In this document: positions 44,301 to 54,160 of the stretch, in pieces | How the letters are laid out: every line of letters begins with the position of its first letter | How positions within the stretch are numbered: position 1 is the first letter of the stretch | Made by a program: the position numbers and the translations under genes | Origin: Bretschneidera sinensis | Lineage: Eukaryota; Streptophyta; Magnoliopsida; Brassicales; Akaniaceae | Direction of reading: 5' to 3' | Assembly: GCA_023935145.1 (NCBI GenBank) | Contig: CM043698.1 | Coordinates: forward strand, 81,610,001 to 81,674,000 | Length of the DNA stretch: 64,000 nucleotides | The notes under the pieces: generated by a model | Told to the model about the DNA's origin: nothing | What the model saw: the letters and a program-made list of their open reading frames with translations, nothing else | Database searches by the model: none

Positions 44301-47300
44301 TTCCACGTCTTTACGTGATGGAATGTATTTGAGTGCATTTTCAAGTGTAAAAATATTCTAAAGCTCAATAGTTTAGTTTCCAGAGATGATGCATTCTGTT
44401 TGTGAATACAGTTTGCATCTGCGCCCGCCCCCCACCCCTCCTCCTCCTCCTTTTTCCTTTTCTCTCCAATTCTGGTGCAGTATATCAGGCTTGGTATGCA
44501 TATGCAATGCAAAGGCCATCACCAGTCTGAAGCAAATGTTGGCTGAATAATGATCAGTATTTGTCTTGATTATATGTTGTGTCATTGTTTACTAGGAATT
44601 TACGAATTAAATGTCATCTTACCTTTGCATCAAATGTCATTGGTTAATATGAGTTGAATTATTCTTTTGTTTTAGGTTTAAATTAAAGAGCTTATTAAAA
44701 TTTCCTTTTGTCCATTATTAATTTATCATAGTTGTAAAACTTGCTACAAAAATCAAAATATCCATTTGTTCAAGGATTAATAAATATATTGAAATTATGA
44801 ATTTAAATTTTCTAAGGCAACAACCTATAGAGTTTGACTCGAGTTGAGGTGGATATCATCACGAAGCTGTTTTCCATTAGATACTTTTGGTTAGAGTTAA
44901 ATGAAATGGTCAGTAAAGTGATATTAAGTGGATGCAGACACGATATTATCCTTTATGGAGTTGGGGTGTTACCATACTGCCAGGGAAAACTGTGTCCATA
45001 TGGAGGGACAAAAATATGATTGAAACATTGACATCAAGCATTAGACACTGTTATCTTACTACATCAGCATTTATAGTGCCTTCCTCCTTTTTATTATAGT
45101 TTTATTGTCTTTATGTATCTTTGATTTTGTTGTGCACTTGGATTCTTTTTTTTAAAGTCACATATTCATCTGCATTTGTCAATATTTTAGTCAGCAATCA
45201 AAAAGCAAATGAAGGAACTTACGTTAGCAAAGCTGACATCAGGAAGAATATGCGAAGAATGAAGAATGGGCCGGGAAGAAATCAATGCCTGGGTGGAAGG
45301 GTTGAGAATTCTAAAGGTTTCTATCCTAATAGCTTTGATCGAGTCCTTCTTGATGCTCCCTGTTCTGCTCTTGGCCTGAGACCTCGTCTCTTTGCTGGAG
45401 AGGTAGGAAAGTGCATTTGATACTCCTCTCACTTATTTTTCTTTTATTCATATTTTTAGTCATATTCCCTTTCCGTTGTGATTCTGTGGAATTTTATACG
45501 TATTATTTTAATTAGAGGTGAAAACAAATTAGGTCCTACTTGAACAAAACAGAGTAATGGGCATTTGATATTTATTTCGGTGGGAAGGGTTTTTCCATTT
45601 CGGGTTAAGGTCAACAATTGTGTTAGCATTAGGACTGGCATGTGTGATCTGAGCCACTTTCTGTCTCTTGAGCATGTTGACTGAAGAAATTTGTCACACC
45701 TCTGACCTTATTGTTAGTCTAAGATTCTATATTTAACTGGCCCACTGCATTTTCAGTAATAAAAAATAGTGATCTCCCCACTGTCCCCATTTTCTAGGAT
45801 GTGGCTTTAGTGATGCAGGGTGTTCATTGTATTGAAAGTGACATACTTATAAGGTGAGAACTGTGTTTGCCTTTAGGCTTGTTTATATGCACTTTATGTC
45901 TTTACTCTTTTCCTTTGTGTACTTTATAGTTTTATAGTTCTAAAAGTTGAATGTTATCAAATTCAATGTACTTAAAAATGTACTTTTTTATGTTTTTTTT
46001 CCAATTGTTTATTTTTTAAAGTGATATATTTACAGGGTAGGTATGAAGAGGGCTATGCCTATTAAAGGCCTTATGTTCAATCACTCTTCTAAGATAGTGT
46101 TTAGTAACGCTTTTTCAAGACAATTTCTTGACTTTTCCAGCAAAGAAGCAACTTCTACATAGAACAAAGCAAGTTGCCTTTGATCCCGAAGTAAAAAGTA
46201 ACCTTTCTGAAAAACTTCTTGTTGTGTTTCACCTCAAAAGAGTTTGAAGGTTTAAAGTCACAAAATGAGACTTTCCTATAAAAGCAGAAGCAATAAGTAG
46301 AAGCAGATGAATAGTACCTGTTGGTGTTCTATGGTATCAGCAAATACCCGTGTTAGTGCGAAAAAGTATTTTCCACAGAGAAGTAACTTTTATGAACCAA
46401 AAATGAGTTTTATTCTTTGGGTTACTTTTAGCTTAAATAAGTTGCGAGCTTAACATGTTTTTGAAAAGTAACACTTCCAGAAGCAAAAAAGTCGCATTTT
46501 TGAGAAGTGACTCCTAGATGATTCTTCGATGGAACCAAAATTTGTTTTCTGACACTTTCACATCTACGAAAGTTACAATTGTTTTCTTTGATTTTCGCTT
46601 ATGGGTGTGGCTGATGCTCATCTCTAGCGAATGGTTAGTGTTGTTTTAGCATGCACTTGTACAGTTCTTCAAAGTTCCGTTCAGTAGGCATTCTTCTTTG
46701 ATGATATATGCAATTCAATTTTAGAATGTCCTGAAATTTTCTTATGAATTTGATAGTTATAATTTACTAGTTTAGCTTCTTTAGTGCTTAATCTGTCAAC
46801 TGGAATTCTTATCTTGCGTTGTGATTCTGTTTCATTGCGACCTTAGGTGTTTCTCAAGTGGCTGTAATATATTAGGTTGATAATCCATACAGAGGGACAT
46901 TTATAGTTAGCATAAAGCGGCATATTTTTTTTTTTTTTTTGATAAGTAGCATAGAGCGGTATACATAGTACATAAAGTGGAATACTGTGTATAGTTAATA
47001 CATATTTTAGATTATCTTTTGTTTCTCGAAGAAGCTCTTTAGTTATTGGAGTAATAAAACTTATTAAATGAGATCTCACATTCATTCTTCTTCCTGTTGT
47101 AGCTTAATTATAGATTACTTTACGCAGTTGCCTTAGCCTGGTGGTAAAGTGTGTCATCATGGGGCAGATGTCACGGGTTTCAGTTCTACTGCTTGAAGAA
47201 TATATATATATATTTGTGGGTGTGTGGTTTCACGTGTGTATATATGTATTGTATATGTGCATACTTATGTATGCATGTATATATGGGAGATGGCGTATAA

Positions 47301-47870
47301 GGTTGTGGGACTCTCTTGGGTGGTTGCGAGTTCGGTAAGAGGCGAAATTTGGGCTTAGAGTTGTTTGAAGGCTCAAAAGGATGCTAAGAAGGTTTTAGAT
47401 TTAATTTCACTCTCTATTTGGTGGATTGTTTGGAGAGAATGGAACCGGAGGGCTTTTGATAGAATTAAAAAACCTCATGCAAATATTAGGGATAGTTGGT
47501 TTATTACTTACTTTTTGGTTTAAAGAAAGTCTCTTTGTAAGTATTGATGATCTTTTAGATTTTGTGTAGCTTCTTCATTGTGATTAGCCTATGGCTTTGA
47601 GTTGCCTCCTCTTGGTGCTTGTTAATAAATTTTATCAAAAAAAAAAATATATGGCTATTATTGAGAATCCTAATTAGGTTTCCTATTATGTGTCCTAGTA
47701 GGTTTCTTAGTCTTAGTTTATGCATATCTTATCTATTTGATGCCTCCAAGTCCTATTAGGCTTGATATTCAAAAGTGTATATACAGGACTGTTGAATTGT
47801 ATTCAAATCAATGAATTAATAATACAAAATTCTTAATTTCAACGTGGTATCTGAGCCTGAGATAAACAGC

Positions 47871-47913
<43 letters not shown>

Positions 47914-50900
47914 TATATATATATATATAGTTTATAATCTTTTTAGTTTTTGTTTTGTTTTGTTTTTTTCTGGAAAATTTTCAGGAGCGAGGCCAAAGCT
48001 GTTTAAAAAAAAAAAAAACCATGGATCTGTTTACTGCTCACGGCGCTATTTTCGAGCATTGTTCACAGGTAGCTGAGAAAGTTTGATAAATAGATTCGTA
48101 CGAAAAAGTGAAAAAAACAGTAAAAAAAGAAGAAATAGTTCAACAAGTAGAGTTCCTCACCCTGATGTTGATGTTGTTAACGTGATCCAACCTGTATCCA
48201 TGTTATTTCCTCCTGACTCGATGATTGCGGCCCATTCAAGACAAGGTTAAAGTTAGTAAAAAAACAAGAAAAAAAGTCAAAGTTTTGTTGATCCAGTGTT
48301 CTCGGATCTTGTTTCGTTAGATGGTACCGATGTGGTGACCTAACTGTTTGTCGTGGATGTGGAGCCCCGATGCATTGTCATGGTTATTGTAATTAATGGG
48401 TTTGGGTTTATTTGTTAGATTGGATGAGGTTTGTTGTTGGTATGAGTTTTTTTGTAACAAGTTGGTGCATGTGTATGCTCCAACTTGAAAGGGAGTGTTG
48501 AGAATCCTAATTAAGTTTATATTGAGAGTCTTAATTAGGTTTTCTAGTCTTAGTTCATAATCTTATCTAGTTGATATCTCCTAGTCTTATTAGGCTTGAT
48601 ATTCATAAGTTTATATATAGGACTGTTGAATTGTATTCAGATAATCAACTAATAATACAAAATTTCTTTCAATTCTTAATCTCAACAACTCACACACACA
48701 TGCACAAATACACACTAGTGTTATGCATTTAAATTTCTTCTCCCAACTATTTTCTCTTTTACCTTTATATTCCCTTGATGTATTCCATCTTTATAGTACA
48801 TTTGTGTATTCTTTGCAACGTTTACTGACTTCTTTTATAGGATTTCTAATATAGTAAGGTGAATTATCTTACTCCAGAAATTACTATTTATTATTGTTTC
48901 CTGGAACGAAATTTAAGCATATTTATAAGTAATCAAAAGGCATAGATGGCATTGCAAAGAAAAGAAAACCATCACGTTGCTACCTCATGTGTCTGACTAT
49001 GGACACAATGATTTGCAGATGTTACTGCCTTTTTTTTCCTTCTCATATACATTTATCCTGCTTACATTAATTTTCTAATTCTTGATTCTATAGTTCTAGG
49101 TCATTTTTTTGTTCTTTCTTGCTAACGTGCAAAATAAATATAATGTAATGCTATTACTTGTTATTCCAAGTAAATCAATCAGGAACAAAGTCCTTTTGGT
49201 CAATCTGTTATCCATTGAGATTTCTTTCCTCCTGATTGGTCTACAATGAAGTTATTGTAGTATGAATAGTCACATGCTGCAGTAACGTGAACAGTGTTGT
49301 TGCAGTAATTTGAACCTTTTGATTTCTTTTTCCATGCTCTTTCTGCTACATCTCCTCCTTTTTAATCTATTTGAAAGTTTCTTGTAACTTATATAGCAAA
49401 TTGATTTAATTTGTTGTTTTCTCCTAGGAGACGATTGAATCTCTAAGAAACCATGGGAAGTACCAAAGGAGAATGTTTGACCAGGCTGTTCAGTTGGTTA
49501 GCCCTGGTGGAATTCTTGTATACTCAACGTCAGTATGCATAAATTGTCTTACTCGTAATTTTATCATGTACCTCATATTGGCACAATTTGATTCCATGCT
49601 ATATATATCTAGTATACTATGGCAGGACAGATTTTTTATTGTTAGTATGTATTACAGTAATAGACAGTATGAGTAACATGTTTATAATTTATATCTGGTG
49701 GTTCAAGCAATCTGCTTCTTGTTCACTATCTAAGATCTCACTCCTGAAAGTATTATTATTAAGCATTGCCATTACTCTATTTACTCATTTTTTTGCATAA
49801 TATTAATTGAACTGCAGCTGTTGTTTTCATTTTGCTAGATGTACAATTAACCCTGGTGAGAATGAAGCATTGGTTCGCTATGCTTTGGATACATATAAAT
49901 TCCTATCCTTGGCACCTCAGGTTGGATTCTACGATTGAACTTTTTTTCTTCTGTCATTTTTTAACTCGTAAGAAATCTATAGTTGCCCACTCAAGTTTAA
50001 ATTTCTATTAATAGAACTTACCACCATATTAGAATAATAATATATCAAAATCTTTAGAACAAATCACAACTTCTGGTTTCAGAACATCGCTGTAAAGCTG
50101 AAATTAATCTGTGTCTGCATTTTCTTAGATAGCAACTTTCTTGTGTATCATTGTCTGACCTGAAGTACTACATGAAAACTGGTTGAATTTTGGGGATGTA
50201 TTAACAGTGTTCAATTTCAATGTGAGAAAGATGGTATTCATCCTAAACTTTAAAGTCAAGTTCAAATGGATGATTGACCACTGGATACTTTTTGCTCTTT
50301 CTCTTTTCTCTTTTTGATATTTTAATTCTTTACATTGATTTGAAATTCTGGGGATGTATTAATGGTGCTTAATTTCAATGTGAGAAAGATGGTATTATTC
50401 ATCCTAAACTTTAAAGTCATGTTCAAATGGATGATTGACAACTGGTTCCCAAAGAGTGGAACGCATGTTGCTCTTTCTCTTTTCCATTTTTTATATTTTA
50501 ATTCTTCAAATGGAAATGATTTAGTTGAAATTGCATTTTTTTCGCCATTTGGTTAATAATCAAAACCAAACTCAAATGTATTATAGTTAAATTATATCAT
50601 TAAATTACATATCTTGTAACTTTATTGCTTTCATGCAATGAAGGTAGGCTGTCTCCAAATGATTTCTTTTCTTCTTTTAATTATAAATTTATGCAAATAT
50701 GTATATGTCTATGCGCACGTGTGTATGTGTATGATGATTTGTGGGTGGAGATATGCGTTAGTGTGCATGTGTGGGTTGGTGTGGAGGTGTGCGCCTATAT
50801 GGCACTTCTCTCAGTTATACTATACATATTAGAATAGTAGTATGAACAAGGGTCTTAAGGTCGGTCTGATGGGTCATTTTGTGGGTTTTGGCTAAGTATG

Positions 50901-52885
50901 TGGGTTTATAATTTGAATGAGTTGTTCCGAGGTATGGTTTAGTGTTAAAATAAAAAAGGATATTATTTCTTGGGCTGTTTTGAGAACTGAAGTCGTCTTT
51001 TTGTGATATGGTGTTGCCATGATTGGTATCATAATGATGGAAATCATTGTGCTTATGGAAGTAAGATATATGAGATGAATAAGAGTGGTTTATCATTTCA
51101 AATTGTTTGTTTTTGCCTCCTGTTTTGCCCCCCACCCCCTCCTTTATGTTGTTGAGTTTGATCTTTGATAAGTTTCAGCATCCAAGAATCGGAGGGTCTG
51201 GCCTTGTTGGTCGGTGTGAATTTCCTGATGGATATACTGAGTAAGCACCTCTACAACTCTCATACCACTCCTTGATAAGTGTGACTATTCTCTTTAAGGA
51301 TACCATTTTCTGTGTAGAAATTGAAGTTCTGTAGAAGTGGTTTCCATGTGGAATCATTGATGATAATTGCTTCCGCTATATTTATTGATTTCTTATTATA
51401 TTTTTGTTAGCATATTCTTTTCCTTTCAATTTCATTATTTGAACAAAGACAATTTCATTTCTTTGGATCTTTGTAAATGTGAGTGAGAAAAGTTCTATTT
51501 TTAATCAGTTATTTTATTTTCCTTTGTATATCCTTCCAGTTTTTATTTTCTTCCCTCCTCTCCCCCCCCCCAATCGAAACAGTCTCATATTCATAAAAGA
51601 CTGGAAAATTATGAACTTCATACTGCCGCTACATTTTTGCTCCTGACATGGAGAAAATAAGCTAAATGGATTGACTTTACCTGTGTTCTGGGATATCTTT
51701 TTTTTATTTTCTTTTTTCGGGGTTGGGATTGGGGGAAGCGTTAATGCTTTTAATTTATTGGGTCAAGTTCCTATATGAGCTACCAAATAAATTGATCAAA
51801 TACCTTATGTTGCTCAGACTTTTCATTCAACTTGAAGCACCTGTGTGGACAGGATATGATACTGGCAAACATATGGCTATTGGACACAATAATTTTATGG
51901 AAAATCTATCGAAGTTTGAGTATTAATGAACCCGGTGCTCAAACATACCCACACTTGACACTGGTACCCAGGTCCAAGTAAGATGGGTCTTGACTTTTCT
52001 TTTGCAGTTGAGCTATTTCTCTAGACTTAAAGCTCCCGTTTGGTTTGTACAAGGAATGGAATAGGATTAATACTTTAAAAGTGAAGCTTGAGGGGGGTTG
52101 AGACGACGAAGTTATGGTATTTTTGTTGGTAGAGTATGTTGTCTTATGTTCAACTGAAAGGAATGTCTGATAAAAAAAAGATGATAATCCTATTCCTTTC
52201 AATTGGATACAAGGCAGCAACATACTCCACTAGCAAAAATACTAGCACTTCATCTTCTCAATCTCCCTCCCCAAAGCTTCTTTTTTAGATTTAATCTTAT
52301 TCCATTCCTTGTGTCAACCAAACTAGGGTTAAATATTTTAAACTCATTAGATCATGATGAGGAATATGTCAAGAAGGTTGTTGCTGGATTCAGGTTGAGT
52401 TTCTCATCAGTCCATATGGTCATATGAAGACATTATTGATTTTATGTTATACTAGATGTCTCCTTCACTCATTGTGTAACTATACATTCCTATATTGATC
52501 TAACGGCATTTGTTTAATTATATGTAACTACAGTAATCTAAAGGAAAAAATTCCTTTCTTCTCAAGCAGTTCTGAAATTTTTAGCATTACGAAGTGTAAT
52601 AATTCTTTCCCTTCATTATGTTGGTAAAGATAATTATGATGAGGTGCCTTTCGTTGAACCATCTCATGTAGTCTCTAACGTTATATATTTCTTTTAATTT
52701 TTCTTTTCTTATATTGTTTGTTGTTAAACCATCTCATGTAGTCTCTAACTAGTTCCAATAATTGATTACGCAGGGAGTGGTTAAGACCTGGTGAGGACGA
52801 GCTTGTTCAGAGATTTGATCCATCATCTTCACTTGATACGATTGGATTTTTTATAGCCAAGTTTATTGTTGGCTCCAAAGATTAG
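29310..52885 (+). CDS. NSUN6-like RNA (cytosine-5) methyltransferase with PUA domain, 13 exons, 595 aa
   Basis: Exons by hand: 29310-29387, 29479-29603, 30159-30462, 31174-31321, 33211-33348, 34745-34807, 42246-42367, 43639-43879, 45191-45402, 49428-49528, 49839-49920, 51179-51240, 52774-52885. They join in one frame to 1788 nt with a TAG stop. All introns are GT-AG except intron 4 (GC-AG). The product transfers methyl from S-adenosylmethionine to C5 of cytosine in RNA; human NSUN6 acts on acceptor-stem C72 of tRNA-Thr and tRNA-Cys and on some mRNAs. Residues about 113-213 correspond to the PUA domain ([39 protein letters not shown]). SAM motif I is [10 protein letters not shown] (295-304) and the acidic ribose binder is in VAVDRSH (Asp321). 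The release Cys464 is in DAPCSALG and the catalytic Cys512 in YSTCTINPGE. A hydrophilic insert of about 80-100 residues (350-447) between motifs explains the length over human NSUN6 (469 aa). The closest Arabidopsis relative recalled is At1g06560. Introns 6 and 9 (7.4 and 4.0 kb) are swollen by transposons. Introns 1-3 and 5 and the first part of intron 9 (45403-47125) show nothing notable. Confidence 0.93.
31585..31730 (+). mobile_element. Strongly 5'-truncated LINE tail
   Basis: Only about 146 bp, ending CCCCCTTGGTGCCTTTGATT and a short A run. CTTGGTGCC is shared with the tail of the larger LINE at 39.5 kb. Flanking near-direct repeats ATAATGACATGTGTCA (31570-31584 region) and ATAATGATGTGTCA (31731-31744) look like a LINE target duplication with a 2-bp indel. 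It contains a 36-bp tandem duplication around TATCTTAGACTTTATTGAGA. Confidence 0.7.
32228..32695 (+). mobile_element. Probable solo LTR, 468 bp
   Basis: Starts TGATGGGGTACAG and ends CTACATCA (TG...CA), flanked by CTTAT (32223-32227) and CTTAC (32696-32700), a 4-of-5 target duplication. Internally CTCTATTTAAGAGATTCC could be a TATA region and GAATAAATAAAAAAG a polyadenylation region, with the minisatellite placed after it. Confidence 0.45.
32446..32662 (+). repeat. 29-bp minisatellite, about 7.5 copies
   Basis: The unit is GAGGGTAGCCTGGCTTCTC followed by TTCCAATCCC. Copies differ by one to three bases; the first two are the most diverged and the last is cut after GGTAGCCTGG. The low divergence of the middle copies suggests recent expansion. 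Confidence 0.92.
35911..39539 (+). mobile_element. L1-type plant LINE, 5'-truncated, inside intron 6
   Basis: About 3.6 kb bounded by a 15-bp target duplication with one mismatch (AATGCTATACTCCTT at 35896-35910 and AATACTATACTCCTT at 39540-39554). It ends in TTCTTGGTGCCTTCTTATTA and a poly(A) run. It lies in the same orientation as the host gene. It has ORF2 only: the endonuclease domain starts just after the missing first residues ([34 protein letters not shown]), then reverse transcriptase ([11 protein letters not shown]; the usual FADD motif reads LFVDDT near 37905), and the zf-RVT tail ([39 protein letters not shown]). At least six frameshifts or stops break it. ORF1 is absent. Confidence 0.92.
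36493..39279 (+). pseudogene. LINE ORF2 reverse transcriptase and zf-RVT remnants
   Basis: Overlapping broken frames at 36493-36756, 36734-36985, 37192-37593, 37572-37760, 37819-38169, 38166-38453 and 38365-39279 together follow the plant L1 ORF2 order. The longest (304 codons) covers the region after the thumb and the CCHC-like zf-RVT. It cannot make an active enzyme as it stands. Confidence 0.88.
39683..39721. repeat. Perfect 15-bp hairpin in intron 6
   Basis: GGGGATGTTTGGATG, a 9-nt loop CTACTTTAA, then the exact reverse complement. It may be two MITE termini brought together by internal deletion. It shares TTGGGGATGTTTGG with the hairpin element at about 41.2 kb. Confidence 0.85.
41194..41283. 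mobile_element. Tiny fold-back MITE in intron 6
   Basis: The left arm GTTTGGGGCTTTAAGCC then AACTTAAAGCA (41200-41227) is complementary to the right arm (41250-41281), with a short extra TTAG in the right arm. The loop is only about 22 nt. It is preceded by TTGGGGAT. Confidence 0.7.
41308..42060 (-). mobile_element. Antisense LINE 3' fragment with 113-bp tandem duplication
   Basis: On the minus strand, 42.0 to 41.3 kb reads zf-RVT text ([17 protein letters not shown]), then the LINE tail GGCACCCCTTTGGTGTCC and a degenerate A-rich end at about 41310-41330. A 113-bp segment is duplicated in tandem at 41664-41776 and 41777-41889, both starting GGGCTTCAATCCAAAGTTGT, differing by only a few bases. 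Confidence 0.7.
42686..42960. mobile_element. MITE in intron 7
   Basis: The left end GAACACCTCCTTGAGG then TTTAGTGAAATCTATAC is an imperfect inverted repeat of the right end (reverse complement GAAACTTTCTCAG then TTTTAGTGAAACCTACAC). There is no coding sequence. The family was not identified. Confidence 0.55.
43831..44195 (+). repeat. 177-bp tandem duplication of the end of exon 8 and its splice donor
   Basis: Copy 1 (43831-44007) contains the last 49 nt of exon 8 (TCTGGCTCTTCTGAAGGATT...) and the start of intron 8. Copy 2 (44008-about 44195) repeats this as TCTAGCACTTCTGAAAGATT... including AAAATGGTAGCT in place of the donor AAAGTGGTAGGT. Both continue through CTACTTCGATGTACTG-like and AACAAGTTCCCTTTTATTAT sequence. 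Copy 2 has no acceptor in front of it, so it should be spliced out. Confidence 0.9.
47126..47290 (+). mobile_element. tRNA-derived SINE-like element in intron 9
   Basis: Box A-like TAGCCTGGTGG (47134-47144) and box B-like GGTTTCAGTTC (47176-47186) are spaced about 32 nt apart. The context GGTAAAGTGTGTCATCATGGGG and CAGATGTCACGGG is typical of plant SINE heads. An AT/GT-rich tail follows. It is not a functional tRNA: no acceptor stem or intact T arm. Confidence 0.6.
47286..47648 (+). mobile_element. 5'-truncated LINE, same family as the intron 6 copy
   Basis: Begins with [14 protein letters not shown] text matching [10 protein letters not shown] near the end of the larger LINE, then the non-coding tail, CTCTTGGTGC and an A run. 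It is in sense orientation to the gene. Confidence 0.78.
47659..48687 (+). mobile_element. Miniature copia-type LTR element in intron 9
   Basis: The 5' LTR (47659-47844, 186 bp) starts TATTGAGAATCCTAATTAGG and ends TTCAACG. The 3' LTR (48496-48687, 192 bp) starts TGTTGAGAATCCTAATTA and ends CTCAACA. The primer-binding site TGGTATCTGAGC (47845-47856) follows the 5' LTR at once, one mismatch from the initiator-Met consensus. The purine tract TTGAAAGGGAG precedes the 3' LTR. The 650-bp interior has an (AT)n run at about 47874-47908 and no gag or pol. No matching target duplication was found, and the LTRs are clearly diverged, so it is old. Confidence 0.85.
50192..50500 (+). repeat. 158-bp tandem duplication in intron 11
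   Basis: GGGGATGTATTAA starts at 50192 and again at 50350; AATTTCAATGTGAGAAAGAT, CCTAAACTTTAAAGTCA and AAATGGATGATTGAC follow in both. The second copy has a small insertion near CCCAAAGAGTGG. Confidence 0.88.
52035..52328. mobile_element. Fold-back MITE with ~125-bp arms in intron 12
   Basis: The two halves are near-complete inverted repeats. Left words CGTTTGGTTTG, ACAAGGAATGGAATA, GAAGCTT, GGTTGAGA, GAAGT, GTATTTTTGTTGGTAGAGTA and TGTTGTCTT reappear in the reverse complement of the right half as AGTTTGGTTG, ACAAGGAATGGAATA, GAAGCTT, GATTGAGA, GAAGT, GTATTTTTGCTAGTGGAGTA and TGTTGCTGCCTT. TTAAA occurs on both sides (52027-52031 and 52329-52333). The pre-mRNA could form a long hairpin about 450 nt before the last acceptor. 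Confidence 0.85.
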
Positions 52886-53230
52886 GGTGGTAGAATATCC
52901 TCTAAAAGCATTCACTATTTGACGACTCGTTTGTGTTGTATGAAGAAAACACTTGGTATTCTAAAATCTTCAGTTGTTGTCTAGAATCATGAAGTGCATG
53001 GCCATAGTACAACTTGAAGCTGTGCAAATTTTTTTTCTTTGCGGCTGGGAGTTTTGGGTAAATGATGATGGAACAAGAATTGAAGAAAGACATGAACCCA
53101 GCGCATGGTTTGAAACTGGATCTTGACTAATACTTTGTAGTTGTACACAGAAACAACTTTGATCGTTACCTTTATTTATGAGAGAATTCAGTGATGCAAA
53201 ATTTTCCATATAAATTTTAGGAAAAAAAAA
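52886..53230 (+). other. Probable 3' UTR of the methyltransferase gene
   Basis: Follows the TAG stop without transposon sequence. TTTATTTATGAG near 53170 and CATATAAATTTTAGG near 53208, followed by an A run, are plausible polyadenylation signals, though neither is a perfect AATAAA. Confidence 0.45.
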
Positions 53231-53862
53231 CAAATTTATCTTGAGGTTTCACTTTGACATTTAGTTTTCAACGAGTGTAAATTTGTCTTTGAATGTTTTG
53301 TTTCATGGTTTTGGTAAGCTGAAGCTCGGTTTAGATGAAATTGTGTTTTGTGGGATCACATGCTAAGCTAAGAATTGGAATTAGAATCGAGATTGGAATT
53401 GATATTGAAATGGAATTTCACATTTTTCATCTGCAAAATTGTAGAAATATATTATAATTTCAGTATAATTTTAATTTTAGGTTTTAATTTCAAGCAACCA
53501 AATGTACATGGAAAAAGAAAATGCAAACTATCAAATTACTGACATATTTTGAAGACCCAAGTATGATATTGTCTAAAATCAATACTGTGTGATTATTGTC
53601 AAAATAAAAAAGTATACCCCATGTAATTTAAGTGTTAAAAAGTCAAAATTTCATCTATTTTGTGTGTTTATGCTAGTAATTCATGTTATCTACAAATTGG
53701 GTGTGGGACTGAGCACTTTTCTTAAGAGGATAGCATTTTCTTTTTAGTTTATACATTTGCATCACAGGACCATGCAAAGGTGGCTTAAAAAAGAAAAAAG
53801 AAGAAGAAAAACATGGTCATGGAAAATTAAAAATACAAAACCTCGTGTTTAACTATGTATAA
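53231..53862. other. Intergenic, no gene seen
   Basis: AT-rich spacer between the methyltransferase 3' end and the SAUR-like pseudogene. Nothing recognisable. Confidence 0.5.
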
Positions 53863-54160
53863 TTATTTCTCCTTGGATATAATCTGGATCATCCTATTAA
53901 GGCAAACAGCATCGTATGGAATTTTGTGCAATCCTTGCTGGTTGTAGCCGTATTCCATAGCTGAGAGGTCAAGCAAAGCTACGATGTACGGGTGATCGAT
54001 GAGCTTTGTAGGCAGTTTTCTCTCCATCACCCATCTTTGCCTACCAGTACTGGGAGATATCCTTTGCGAGCTCTACTTTCCTCCGTGTTGTCTCCACTTA
54101 TTCTCACATAAGAGGCCGACTTCTTCTTCTCTATATGCTCAGTCCCCACTCCCTTCGAGG
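53863..54160 (-). pseudogene. SAUR-like auxin-responsive protein pseudogene
   Basis: Two minus-strand frames together give SAUR family text. The first reads SASYVRISGDNTEESRARKG then YLPVLVGKDG and stops. The second, offset, reads ERKLPTKLIDHPYIVALLDL, then EYGYNQQGLHKIPYDAV, RMIQIISKEK and a stop at 53863-53865. These match the SAUR core (KGY..VLVG, LPT..L.HP....LLD.A..EYGY.QQG...IPCD). SAUR genes are intronless, so the frame change at about 54033-54045 (GATGGGTGATGGAG, possibly a small duplication) is a disabling frameshift. An alternative, initiation at the internal ATG, would give a headless 53-residue protein. Function is presumed lost. Confidence 0.75.
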
